Source: Burkholderiaceae bacterium 16
GTDB lineage: Bacteria; Pseudomonadota; Gammaproteobacteria; Burkholderiales; Burkholderiaceae
Assembly: GCA_000955785.1 (NCBI GenBank)
Contig: JYOD01000055.1
Span: 1-34,356, forward strand
Direction of reading: 5' to 3'
DNA length: 34,356 nucleotides
Positions 7,786-15,324 of this stretch are shown piece by piece. Every line of letters begins with the position of its first letter. The first letter of the stretch is position 1. The position numbers and the translations under genes are program-made. Below the pieces are notes generated by a model. That model searched no databases, was not told the DNA's origin, and saw nothing but the letters and a program-made list of their open reading frames with translations.

Positions 7786-9752
7786 ATGACCCCCTGCTCA
7801 ATGGCAACCGCCTCTGCCTGCGACGCCGGGCGGCTGGCTCGCCAGCCTGCGATCAGGCGGCGGAAATTGGCGCCCACCTGCGCCCGGAACGCGGCGTCGT
7901 CGATCTCCTTGCCAAGCCAAGCCAGGCTGGCATCGGCCCAGACCGTGCGGCCGATCATGAAACCCTTGACCAGCGGCGAGGTCGCCTGTGCGAAACTCTC
8001 CACCAGTTGCTCAAGCGGTTGGTTCAGGCCAAGGATCACGGCGCCACGGCACCACGGATCGCGCTCCTTCACCAGGGCCTCCAGCGCCCGCCACTGGCGG
8101 TTGGCCATCGCGCCCACTTTCCACCATTCCGGCTTCAGCCCGATATCGTAGAAATGGCGAATCGCGCGCACCACGGCCTCGCCCTCGTCGTCGGGCGCCA
8201 GGCTGTCCTTGGGCGGAATCACTTCGAGCAGCAGTTCGTGGCCGCTATGCCGCGTGGCTTCCCACACCACCTGCAACTGCTCGTCCTGCTCCGCGCGCAG
8301 CGCCGCCGGATCGTCCGGGTGATAGAAAACGAGGCACTTCACCACCTGCTCGCGCGGCCAGTGCGCAAGATCCGAGGCCAGCGAACGCGTGCCGTCGAAG
8401 CGCAGCGGGCGCGAGCCCGGCAGCTCGATCGGCCGGCCCAGCCACCAGCCGCGGCCGGTCGCGTCGTGCAGGGCGGACTCGCCCAGGCGGCCATCGATCA
8501 GCACGCCGATCTTGCCGCGGCAGCCGGCTTCGGTCTCCACCTCGGCCACCACTTCCGTAATCAGGCGCTTGAGCGCCGGCACGGCGCTGGCGTCGGCGCC
8601 CACTGCGCGCGCCATGTCCTCGAACTGTGCGCGATGATCGTAGGCCAAGACATACAGCTCCGGCCATTGCGGCCGCTTGATCGATACGCGATGCAGGTGC
8701 GCAAGCTGCGCGTCCTGGTCCGGGTGCGGATGCCGCTGGCCCGAGAACCAGTGCGCCAGCTCCGCCGGCGCCGGCATGGCCGGCGCGCAACCGTGCCGGG
8801 ACACCACGACGGCGCCGCAGGCGTTGGCGATGACGGCGGCCTCGCTCCAGTCCTTGCCGCGCAGCAAGCCGCTCAGCAAGCCGGAGGCAAAGGCATCGCC
8901 CGCCCCCAGCACGTTAAGCACCTCCACGCGCTCGCCGTGCACGGTCAGCGCGTCGTCAATGGCAGCGGGAATCCCGCCCTGCACGATGGAGCATCCCAGC
9001 GGGCCCCGCTTGACCACCAGCGTGGCATCGGTGCACGCGCGCACGCGGTGCAGGCTGGCCATCAGGTCGGCCTCGCCGCCGGCGATCAGCCATTCTTCCT
9101 CCGTGCCGATGATCAGTTCAAAGGCGCCTAGCTGCGCCTGCAAATGCCGGCTGACGTCAGCATTGCCGATATAGCGCGTCTCGCCATCGCCCTTGCCCGT
9201 CAGGCCCCACAGCACCGGCCGGTAGTCGATATCCAGCACCCGCACCACGCCATGGCGCCCGGCGATATCCAGCGCCCGCCGCGAGGCCGCCAGCACGCCC
9301 GGCGTGCTCAGGTGCGTGCCCGTGATCACTAGGCTGCGGCAGCGGGCCAGGAAGCCGGCGTCGATCGCCTCGGCATCCAGCGCCATGTCGGCGCAGTTTT
9401 CGCGGGCGAACAGCAGCGGGAAAGTGTCCTGGTCTTTGATACCCAGGAGTACCATCCCGGTCAGGCGCGCGTCGTCGATCTGCACCTGGCTGACGTCGCA
9501 GCCCTCCCGGATAAGCGTATCAAGCAGGAAACGTCCGTTCTGCTCGTTGCCGACCCGCGAGATCATCGCCGAGCGCAGGCCCAGCCGGGCCGTGCCGAAA
9601 GCGATATTGGCCGAGGAGCCGCCGAGATACTTGGCGAAGGTACTCGCAGACTCCAGGCTGCAGCCGATCTGCTGGGCATAGAGGTCGACCGCCAACCGCC
9701 CCAGGCAGGCGACATCGATGTCCCGGTCAGCGGGAAAGGAAAGAGAACGCAT
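7782..9752 (-). CDS. iolC: 5-dehydro-2-deoxygluconokinase fused to a DUF2090 domain
   Basis: A two-domain protein of 656 aa. Residues ~10-335 form a PfkB/ribokinase-type sugar kinase: the N-terminal KYLGGSSANIAFG motif (41-53) and the C-terminal VLGAGDAFASG motif with catalytic base Asp286. This half phosphorylates 5-dehydro-2-deoxy-D-gluconate. Residues ~350-640 are DUF2090, an aldolase-like TIM-barrel domain (YVLAYDHRAQFEDM, KIGVLIDGRLGE, EVIPPKDS, WWKVGAMA) commonly fused to IolC in proteobacteria. It may supply the 2-deoxy-5-keto-gluconate-6-phosphate aldolase (IolJ) activity; this is inference. It is the first gene of the minus-strand operon, and its stop overlaps the iolB start. Transcription starts in the 220-bp region shared with the RpiR regulator. 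Confidence 0.94.
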   Translation of the reverse strand: MRSLSFPADRDIDVACLGRLAVDLYAQQIGCSLESASTFAKYLGGSSANIAFGTARLGLRSAMISRVGNEQNGRFLLDTLIREGCDVSQVQIDDARLTGMVLLGIKDQDTFPLLFARENCADMALDAEAIDAGFLARCRSLVITGTHLSTPGVLAASRRALDIAGRHGVVRVLDIDYRPVLWGLTGKGDGETRYIGNADVSRHLQAQLGAFELIIGTEEEWLIAGGEADLMASLHRVRACTDATLVVKRGPLGCSIVQGGIPAAIDDALTVHGERVEVLNVLGAGDAFASGLLSGLLRGKDWSEAAVIANACGAVVVSRHGCAPAMPAPAELAHWFSGQRHPHPDQDAQLAHLHRVSIKRPQWPELYVLAYDHRAQFEDMARAVGADASAVPALKRLITEVVAEVETEAGCRGKIGVLIDGRLGESALHDATGRGWWLGRPIELPGSRPLRFDGTRSLASDLAHWPREQVVKCLVFYHPDDPAALRAEQDEQLQVVWEATRHSGHELLLEVIPPKDSLAPDDEGEAVVRAIRHFYDIGLKPEWWKVGAMANRQWRALEALVKERDPWCRGAVILGLNQPLEQLVESFAQATSPLVKGFMIGRTVWADASLAWLGKEIDDAAFRAQVGANFRRLIAGWRASRPASQAEAVAIEQGVI

Positions 9753-9865
9753 TCGTGTCCGTCATCTGGTCATGGATTGCCGCTGCGCGACAGGAGTCAA
9801 GGGAAAGTCGAGGGAAAGGTTTCGTGGCCACCCCCTCGGCTCGATTGGAATGATAGCCTAAGAAT

Positions 9866-9908
9866 AGAATTTTTGTTCCTTTTTTGTGTTTATGAGAAAA
9901 TATTTTCC
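9866..9908. promoter_or_regulatory. Twin AGAA-N6-TTCC sites, candidate IolR operators
   Basis: Two copies of AGAA-N6-TTCC lie at 9866-9879 and 9895-9908, with centres 29 bp apart, in the control region between iolC (minus) and the RpiR gene (plus). The second contains the perfect palindrome GAAAATATTTTC (9896-9907). The published IolR motif in alpha-proteobacteria is, to my knowledge, GGAA-N6-TTCC, so each site matches 7 of 8 positions. The region is AT-rich in an otherwise GC-rich window. Binding by the adjacent RpiR protein is inference. Confidence 0.6.
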
Positions 9909-9974
9909 ATTTCGTGCTTCCCCTCGCCCCGGCGCGAAGGGTGCCGCCGTGCCCGCTACCCCACACGCCCCAGC

Positions 9975-10871
9975 ATGACCACGAACCTCCCCTACGCCAC
10001 CGCCGACCAATTCCTGGCCTCCATGCAAGCCGGCTTCCCCAGCCTGAGCAAGCAACTGAAGACCATCGCCCAATACGTCGAGAAAAACCGCGAGCGCCTC
10101 GTCCTCGATGGCGTGCACGATGTAGCCCGCCATTGCGGCGTGCAGCCGTCGGCGATCATCCGCTTCGCCAAGCATTTCGGTTTCTCGGGGTTCTCGCAGA
10201 TGCAGGCGCTGTTCCGCGACAGTGCGGCCCGGCAACTCGCGCCTAACCGGGACTATCAGGATCGGGTTCGGGACCTGATCCGGGCCAGCGAGGGCCCGCT
10301 CTCCGCCACCGGCATCGCGCAGGAGGTCATCGCCGGCAGCATAGAAAGCCTGGAAGCCCTGCAGCGCGGGGTGACCGACACGCTCTTCGACGAGGCGGTG
10401 GAACTCCTGGTGCAAGCGCCCTCGATCTGGCTGGCGGCGTCGCGCCGCGCCTTCCCGGTGGGGGCCTATCTCGCTTACGCACTGCAACACACGGGCAAGC
10501 CGATCCAGTGGCTGAACGGGCTGGGGCAGATGCAGCAGGGACAATTGCGGGCGCTTAAGCCGGACGATGTGATGATTGCCGTGTCGTTCGAGCCGTATGC
10601 ACAGGAGACGCTGCTGGCGGTGCGAGAGGCGGCCGAGCGCGGGGCGCGCATTCTTGCCATTAGCGATAGTCCACTTAGTCCGCTAGCGGACCATGCGCGG
10701 GTTTTGCTGCCGGTGCAGGACGGGGCTACGTTCGGGTTCCGGTCGCTGACCAGCACGCTCTGCCTGGCGCAATCACTGTTCATGGCGCTGGCGTATCGGC
10801 TGGAGATTGCTTATACGCAGCCGCAGGCGGAAGCCGCGTCGAGGCGGAAGGCGCGCTCGGGGGGAGCTTAG
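9975..10871 (+). CDS. RpiR family transcriptional regulator (IolR-like)
   Basis: A 298-aa regulator. The N-terminal RpiR helix-turn-helix covers residues ~15-85 (LSKQLKTIAQYVEKNRE, then VQPSAIIRFAKHFGFSGFSQ). A C-terminal SIS sugar-phosphate-binding domain covers ~120-265 (WLAASRRAFPVGAYLAYALQ, DDVMIAVSFEPYAQETL, ARILAISDSPLSPLADHA). It is transcribed divergently from the iol-type operon, so it probably controls that operon in response to a phosphorylated inositol-pathway intermediate and may regulate itself. The ATG at 9975 is chosen because the HTH family begins about here. The frame is open upstream, but that part overlaps the operator region. RpiR members can repress or activate; the sequence does not say which. 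Confidence 0.9.
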   Translation: MTTNLPYATADQFLASMQAGFPSLSKQLKTIAQYVEKNRERLVLDGVHDVARHCGVQPSAIIRFAKHFGFSGFSQMQALFRDSAARQLAPNRDYQDRVRDLIRASEGPLSATGIAQEVIAGSIESLEALQRGVTDTLFDEAVELLVQAPSIWLAASRRAFPVGAYLAYALQHTGKPIQWLNGLGQMQQGQLRALKPDDVMIAVSFEPYAQETLLAVREAAERGARILAISDSPLSPLADHARVLLPVQDGATFGFRSLTSTLCLAQSLFMALAYRLEIAYTQPQAEAASRRKARSGGA

Positions 10872-10954
10872 CGTGACGATCTTATGTGTCCAGTCTTGCG
10901 TTGAGCGACGGAGCCTGAGCCAATCGGCCGGGCTGAACGTCAACGTCTCGACCA

Positions 10955-11151
10955 TGCACGCCGGCTTCCGACGACGACACGCTGCGCGTCGTGCGGTTGA
11001 AGAGCCGTACGCCGATACGCGCTTCGAGCGCCGCCACGGCATGACTGAGCGCAGACGTCGACATGCCCAGTTCCGTCGCGGCCGCGCGGAAGCTACGATG
11101 ACGCGCGACGGCCAGCACCGCCTCCAGTTCGCCCAAGCCCGATGACTTCAT
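10955..11151 (-). pseudogene. 5' fragment of a LysR-family regulator gene
   Basis: The first ~65 codons of a LysR regulator, covering the winged helix-turn-helix (LEAVLAVARHRSFRAAATELGMS...). It is a near-identical copy of the start of the complete LysR gene at 19273-20196, with only two base differences seen over 207 bases. After codon ~65 the sequence leaves the family, and the effector domain is missing. It cannot make a functional regulator, although the start codon and DNA-binding domain are intact, so a short DNA-binding peptide is conceivable. Confidence 0.85.
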
Positions 11152-11161
11152 TGTCTCAAAT
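10955..11161. repeat. Duplicated segment, copy 1 (copy 2 at 20000-20206)
   Basis: A 207-base direct repeat with a constant offset of 9045 bases and two mismatches seen by eye. It covers the first 197 bases of a LysR gene plus 10 bases upstream of its start. Copy 2 sits inside the complete gene, so copy 1 is the derived one. No inverted repeats or target-site duplication were recognised at the edges. Confidence 0.85.
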
Positions 11162-11494
11162 AAGTGGTTGACGGAGGCGGCGAAACAGGGCGACACCGAC
11201 GCCATGCTCAAGTTGATCGAGAACCATGACAGCGAAGACCTGCAACGATGCTGGACATGGGTGTATCTCGCGGAACTGCTCGGTAACGATTTGACGAAGG
11301 ATGACTGCGTAGCCATCCACGAGAATGGATCACCTTATGACGACGACATTGGCGGCCCATTGTTTGTCGATGGCCGGAATGGGGTGAAACTCGAACCAAT
11401 AGGCGAGGAGCAAGGCGCAACTGCTCACCGCATTGCAAGAGAGATTTTCGAGGCCATCCGGCGGCTGCGGAACTCGCCCGACTCGTATCGCTGA
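11162..11494 (+). pseudogene. Hypothetical protein lacking its 5' end (Sel1-like character)
   Basis: The frame reads as genuine coding sequence from the very first base after the duplicated LysR segment: KWLTEAAKQGDTDAMLKLIE, then CWTWVYLAELLG and an acidic C-terminal half. The opening AAKQGDTDAM resembles a Sel1/TPR-like helical repeat. No proper ATG with an RBS begins it; only a TTG at 11168 is available. This fits a gene whose 5' part was removed when the LysR fragment landed at 11161/11162. A short translated product from the TTG cannot be excluded. Function unknown. Confidence 0.55.
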
Positions 11495-11873
11495 ATTGGA
11501 AAGGGCGACCGAGCGGACAGCGCCCTTGCCCCGTCGGTTGCCCATGCTGTAGGGGCAGTACAACGCAGCCGGCCGGCATGGGCGGCCCCTCATGATAGAG
11601 ATGGCAACATCGAGCGAAAGTTCTGAGAGGCAAGAAATGGTTCTTCGCCGATCTGCGGGGTGACTGAGGGTCGCATAGCGACCACCCGCAGCCGTCATTC
11701 GTGGCTCTGCGATGGCGACGTCCGTTCTCAACGGTCTAACCGTCATTCGTTCACGCTGGCTTGCCATTTGACCTGCTCATTTGCGAATCGGATTGCGTCT
11801 TGAGACGCTTCGACTGAGTGTACGAGCTTCCGCGCATACCGACCAGGATTCGGGCTAGTACATTCGCTAACAG
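11495..11873. other. Intergenic stretch with a hairpin and small direct repeats
   Basis: No gene is supported here. It contains a perfect 6-bp hairpin, GGTCGC-ATA-GCGACC (11669-11683), flanked by GCGGG/CCCGC that could extend the stem. An 11-base direct repeat, CCGTCATTCGT, occurs at 11692-11702 and 11740-11750. A second inverted repeat, GCGTCT-TG-AGACGC, lies at 11795-11808. This resembles a dispersed intergenic repeat element, but the family was not identified. Confidence 0.4.
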
Positions 11874-11891
11874 CAGATACATCTGTAGAAT
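11874..11891 (+). promoter_or_regulatory. Candidate operator and -10 box before the TetR gene
   Basis: CAGAT-AC-ATCTG (11874-11885) is a perfect 5-bp dyad immediately followed by TAGAAT (11886-11891), a good -10 hexamer. The ATG of the TetR gene is 32 bases downstream. The position fits an autoregulatory operator. The matching -35 is weak, and the dyad does not closely resemble the palindromes at 14237-14257. Confidence 0.35.
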
Positions 11892-11922
11892 ATGGGGTAT
11901 CCATGCACCGCAAAATCAGAAG

Positions 11923-12582
11923 ATGGCCACCATAGATCTGGAACGCCGCGCCGAGATCGGCCGCCAGAAACGCGAGCGGACTCGCGTCGCGCTGATCAAG
12001 GCAGCGATGAGAGTGGTCGCACAGCAAGGCTTCGATCCGCCAACGATTGACGACTTCATCGCGGCCGCCGAGGTGGCGCGTGGCACGTTTTACAATTACT
12101 TCGATACCAAGGAGGCGCTGCTTGGTGCCATGGCGGCTTACGTGGCCGACACTGTGGATGCCGAGATCTTGCCACTGATCGAAGGCGTGGACGACCCCGC
12201 TGTACGTGTTGCTACAGCCATTCGCCACTTCATCCGCTTCAGCAAGCGCGACCCTGACTGGGGCTGGATTCTTGTGCGCTCGCTGCCTGACACGTCGGGT
12301 GGCTGGAGTGAGGGGATGCGCAAGGGCGCGCTAGGCGACATCCAACTCGGCAAGCGCACCGGGCGTTTCCGCGTGGATTCCGTACCGGCAGCGGTGGCGC
12401 TCGGCATCGGCACGCTGGCGGCGGCCATTCGCACCGTGCTCGTTGAGCGCACCACGGCGGCCTTCGGTGACCAGGTTGCCGTGATGACACTGCAGGCCTT
12501 CGGGGTTGAGCGGGACGAAGCCATCCGGATCGCGACGTTGCCGCTGCCACCGATGCGCGAGCGCGCCGGGCAAGCCGACTGA
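11923..12582 (+). CDS. TetR/AcrR family transcriptional regulator
   Basis: A 219-aa TetR-type regulator. The N-terminal helix-turn-helix is clear: RVALIKAAMRVVAQQGFDPPTIDDFIAAAEVARGTFYNYF, covering residues ~20-60, with the family's GTFYNYFDTKEALL recognition-helix segment. The remaining ~150 residues form the variable ligand-binding domain. The ATG at 11923 is chosen because it lies directly before the HTH, though it has only a weak AGA upstream. The frame is open from 11818 without family character. It converges on the VOC gene and is the only regulator near the VOC-FAH and BKACE-nitroreductase-porin arms, so it is the likely repressor of that set. Confidence 0.9.
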   Translation: MATIDLERRAEIGRQKRERTRVALIKAAMRVVAQQGFDPPTIDDFIAAAEVARGTFYNYFDTKEALLGAMAAYVADTVDAEILPLIEGVDDPAVRVATAIRHFIRFSKRDPDWGWILVRSLPDTSGGWSEGMRKGALGDIQLGKRTGRFRVDSVPAAVALGIGTLAAAIRTVLVERTTAAFGDQVAVMTLQAFGVERDEAIRIATLPLPPMRERAGQAD

Positions 12583-12618
12583 CCTCGCAAGGCGCGAGGC
12601 CCTAGCCCTGGGCGCGGT

Positions 12619-13242
12619 TCAGAGACGAATCATGTCGTGCGGCGTCATGCCGGGCGGCAGCGCTGGCCGGCTCGTGATCGACGCCACCATCTCCCCATCG
12701 GCATAGCGACGAATCCATGCCTCCGGCTCGAAAATCACGCCGATCGGGTTTTCTTCGTATTTGCCGGCAGCGAAGAAGGCGTCGCATTCCTCGTTGGTGA
12801 AGTTGTCGACCTGCAGTTCGATCTTGTGGCCGTCAGGGTCCTTGTAGTAGATCGATGTAGTAGGGCCGTGATTGATCGTCCAGTAAGGGGTGATGCCCAA
12901 TGCCTTCAGCCGGAGATAGGTGCCAAGCAGTTCAGGCAGGTCCCGGTAGGTGAACGCGAAATGGTCTACTACGGCAGCGGGTGCGGCCGGCATCGGCTGC
13001 AGATCGTCGTACCGGATCAGGCCAATGCGGTGGTGCTCATCGTCGTAGCGCAGGAAGCACAGCCTGTCGTTCTCAAATGACACTGTCGCGTTCAGCACTA
13101 TCATGTACCAGTCGCGCATGACATCCAGTTGGCTGGTCAGGCAGACCACATGGGCAAACTTTGCGGGCGACAGCGTCCCAGCGCGCGCCTGCAGGATGTT
13201 CGCGGTATCGTCGGGTAGTCGGGTCAGGTGGGCGTCGGCCAT
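12619..13242 (-). CDS. VOC family protein (extradiol dioxygenase-like)
   Basis: A 207-aa protein of the vicinal-oxygen-chelate superfamily (glyoxalase, bleomycin resistance, extradiol ring-cleavage dioxygenase). Candidate metal ligands follow the 2-His-1-Glu pattern: His31 in KFAHVVCL, His94 in VVDHFAF and Glu142 in DGHKIELQVD. That last motif and YYKDPDG are typical of extradiol-type VOC proteins, although this is shorter than the two-module catechol dioxygenases (~300 aa). The start is at 13242 because GGAGA precedes that ATG; an alternative ATG lies 12 bases further upstream. It lies directly downstream of an FAH gene on the same strand, so a ring-cleavage or C-C-lyase chemistry feeding the FAH hydrolase is plausible. 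The substrate is unknown. Confidence 0.85.
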   Translation of the reverse strand: MADAHLTRLPDDTANILQARAGTLSPAKFAHVVCLTSQLDVMRDWYMIVLNATVSFENDRLCFLRYDDEHHRIGLIRYDDLQPMPAAPAAVVDHFAFTYRDLPELLGTYLRLKALGITPYWTINHGPTTSIYYKDPDGHKIELQVDNFTNEECDAFFAAGKYEENPIGVIFEPEAWIRRYADGEMVASITSRPALPPGMTPHDMIRL

Positions 13243-13268
13243 TGTCTTCTCCATATCGTTGCAGGTTC

Positions 13269-14147
13269 TCAGGCGATCCGGTCAGGCTCGTCGATGACGG
13301 TGTTCTCAATCACGCCAACATTCGTAATCTCCATCCGGACGACGTCTCCGGCTCGCAAATAGACGGGTGGCTGCCGCAGGCCGCCGCAGCCACGTGGTGA
13401 GCCGGTGGCCAGCACATCCCCTGGCTCGAGGGTGCACACCTGGCTGAGATCGGCAATCAGTTGCGCGCAGGAGAACAGCATCTCGTCAGTCGAGCCCTCC
13501 TGGCGCAATTCGCCGTTTACCCAACTCCGGATGCGCAGCGTCTGCGGGTCACCGATTTCGTCGCGCGTGACCAGGTATGGACCAAACGGGCCGTGCGTAT
13601 CGAACGATTTTCCCAGCGTGGCGGTCGGCGAACGCAGTTGCCAGTCGCGTACGGACACGTCGTTGCAGACCACATAGCCAGCGATCACATCGAGCGCGTC
13701 CTCGGCGGCCACATGCCGGCAGCGCCGCCCGATTACGATGCCAAGCTCGCATTCGTAGTCAAGCTGCGTGGACACGCGTGGCAGATGGATCGGCTCGAAG
13801 GGTCCGGTCACGCAGGTGGTCTGCTTGTTGAACCAGATCGGATGCTGCGGCCGCTTCAGGCCCAAATGCGCGGCTTCCTGCAAGTGTGATTCAAAGTTCC
13901 CGCCCACGCCCAGGTACTTGCCGGGCCGGGGGACCGGGGCCAGCAGGCGAACCGCCTCCAGTGGTATGCGCGGTGCATCGCCTGTCTCGGCGCGAGCGGC
14001 CAGTGCGATGCCGGCCTCTCCCATCTTGAGCAGGTCGATCATTCCCAATTTTCGACCGGGTACAGCCTCGGTCATGTCGACGATGGTGCCACGGTGCAAT
14101 ACACCGATTCGTGGGCGACCGTCGTGCTCGAACGACAGCAATTTCAT
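13269..14147 (-). CDS. Fumarylacetoacetate hydrolase (FAH) family protein
   Basis: A 292-aa member of the FAH family, which hydrolyses C-C bonds of beta-diketo acids or decarboxylates/hydrates related ring-cleavage products with a divalent metal. The metal-binding pattern is visible: YECELGIVIG (the E-x-E pair), then CNDVSVRDWQ with the following Asp. SFDTHGPFGPYLV and LEPGDVLATGSPRG are also standard. The first ~65 residues are the short N-terminal domain common to bacterial members. The start is MKLLSF at 14147, preceded by AGGAGA. It is followed 26 bases later by the VOC gene and divergent from the BKACE gene. Usual alternatives are 2,4-diketo-acid or acylpyruvate hydrolase. Confidence 0.9.
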   Translation of the reverse strand: MKLLSFEHDGRPRIGVLHRGTIVDMTEAVPGRKLGMIDLLKMGEAGIALAARAETGDAPRIPLEAVRLLAPVPRPGKYLGVGGNFESHLQEAAHLGLKRPQHPIWFNKQTTCVTGPFEPIHLPRVSTQLDYECELGIVIGRRCRHVAAEDALDVIAGYVVCNDVSVRDWQLRSPTATLGKSFDTHGPFGPYLVTRDEIGDPQTLRIRSWVNGELRQEGSTDEMLFSCAQLIADLSQVCTLEPGDVLATGSPRGCGGLRQPPVYLRAGDVVRMEITNVGVIENTVIDEPDRIA

Positions 14148-14236
14148 CTGTGAAGTCTCCTCAGTTCTGGCCTTCGGCTGGCGCGGCAAGCAAGCGCGCC
14201 GGCATGGAGACCATTTAACTCGAAATGAACTACAAA

Positions 14237-14270
14237 GTCAAATTGACATTCATGAATATTTCCATATACT
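14237..14270 (+). promoter_or_regulatory. Strong sigma70-like promoter overlapped by two palindromes
   Basis: TTGACA (14243-14248) and TATACT (14265-14270) are separated by 16 bases, a near-consensus housekeeping promoter pointing at the BKACE gene (ATG 14327). GTCAA-A-TTGAC (14237-14247) covers the -35, and the perfect palindrome ATTCATGAAT (14248-14257) fills the spacer. The layout is what a repressor-controlled promoter would look like. The TetR protein encoded at 11923-12582 is the obvious candidate; binding is inference. Confidence 0.65.
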
Positions 14271-14326
14271 ACCCCAGAGTTGAGCAGGTACCGCCGGGAG
14301 CGGGCACAAGAGACAGGAGACCAACG

Positions 14327-15259
14327 ATGAATAGACCCCGGGTGATCGTGACCATTGCCCCGACGGGGGGGATGGCCCAGAAATCACAAAACCCAAATCT
14401 GCCTACGCAGCCCGACGAGATCGCGCGAAACGTCTACGACTGCTACAACGCCGGCGCCAGCGTCGTAGCCGTGCACGCACGCCGACCGGATGACGGTGCG
14501 ACCTGTGACCCGGCGATCTACCACGACATCAACCAGCGGATCCGCGATCGGTGCGACATCGTCATCAACAACTCCACTGGGGGCGGAGTGCACGGCGACA
14601 TGATTGGCCAGCCCGGCAACGGCTACTGGGAAATCCTCTGGGAGGAGCGCCTCAAGGGCATGGAGGCCGGGGCCGAGATGTGCACGCTGGATGCGACCAC
14701 GATCGTCGCCAGTTTCGGGGGCAGGGAATTGCTCATGCACACGTCGCCCGAACGCTCGCGGAGGCTGGCGGTGGAGATGAAGCGGCGCGGCATCAAGCCC
14801 GAATGGGAGGTCTTCAGTCCGACTCACATAGTTCAAGAGGTGGCCGCACTGACCGCAGCCGGCTTCGACGAGGAGCCGTTCGTCGTGAACCTTGTGCTGG
14901 GCGCGCATCGTGGCTTCCAGAATGCCATGCCTTACACGCCCCGGATACTGCAATCGATGGTGGACCTGCTACCCACGGGCAGCCTGCTCTGCGTGAGTGG
15001 CATCGGGCCGGCGCAGTTGCCCGCCGCGATGAATTCCCTGCTGCTGGGCGGCCACGTTCGCGTGGGACTGGAGGACAACCTGTACTACGGCCCGGGCGAA
15101 CTGGCCACCAACGTGCAATTGACCGAGCGCGTGGTGCGCCTAGTGCGCGAGATGGGCTGCGAGCCGGCCACGCCGACCGAGGCGCGCGCCATGTTGGGCC
15201 TGCCACGTGCCGTCACCAACCTGCCCGCATTCGCACCAGCCGGGATGCAACCGCGCTGA
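14327..15259 (+). CDS. BKACE / DUF849 family protein (3-keto-5-aminohexanoate cleavage-like)
   Basis: A 310-aa member of the beta-keto acid cleavage enzyme family (DUF849). Characterised members condense a beta-keto acid with acetyl-CoA to give acetoacetate and a new acyl-CoA in a zinc-dependent TIM barrel. Family landmarks are VTIAPTGG (8-15), INNSTGGG (80-87), VFSPTHIVQE (162-171) and RVGLEDNLYYGPGELATN (245-262), whose Glu249 is the expected metal ligand. The usual HxH metal motif reads AVHARRP here, so the first His is Ala48 and only His50 remains. The start is chosen at 14327 because AGGAGA precedes it. It is the first gene of the plus-strand arm, 66 bases before the reductase gene. Confidence 0.88.
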   Translation: MNRPRVIVTIAPTGGMAQKSQNPNLPTQPDEIARNVYDCYNAGASVVAVHARRPDDGATCDPAIYHDINQRIRDRCDIVINNSTGGGVHGDMIGQPGNGYWEILWEERLKGMEAGAEMCTLDATTIVASFGGRELLMHTSPERSRRLAVEMKRRGIKPEWEVFSPTHIVQEVAALTAAGFDEEPFVVNLVLGAHRGFQNAMPYTPRILQSMVDLLPTGSLLCVSGIGPAQLPAAMNSLLLGGHVRVGLEDNLYYGPGELATNVQLTERVVRLVREMGCEPATPTEARAMLGLPRAVTNLPAFAPAGMQPR

Positions 15260-15324
15260 AGCCTGCACGAATCACCTTGCCTGGATAGCAGGCGTAATCC
15301 ACCACTGAACCAAGGAGTAGGACG

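Noticed and set aside
9896..9907. GAAAATATTTTC as part of an AT-rich promoter only
   Set aside because: It was kept as an operator instead, because an identically spaced AGAA-N6-TTCC site lies 29 bases away.
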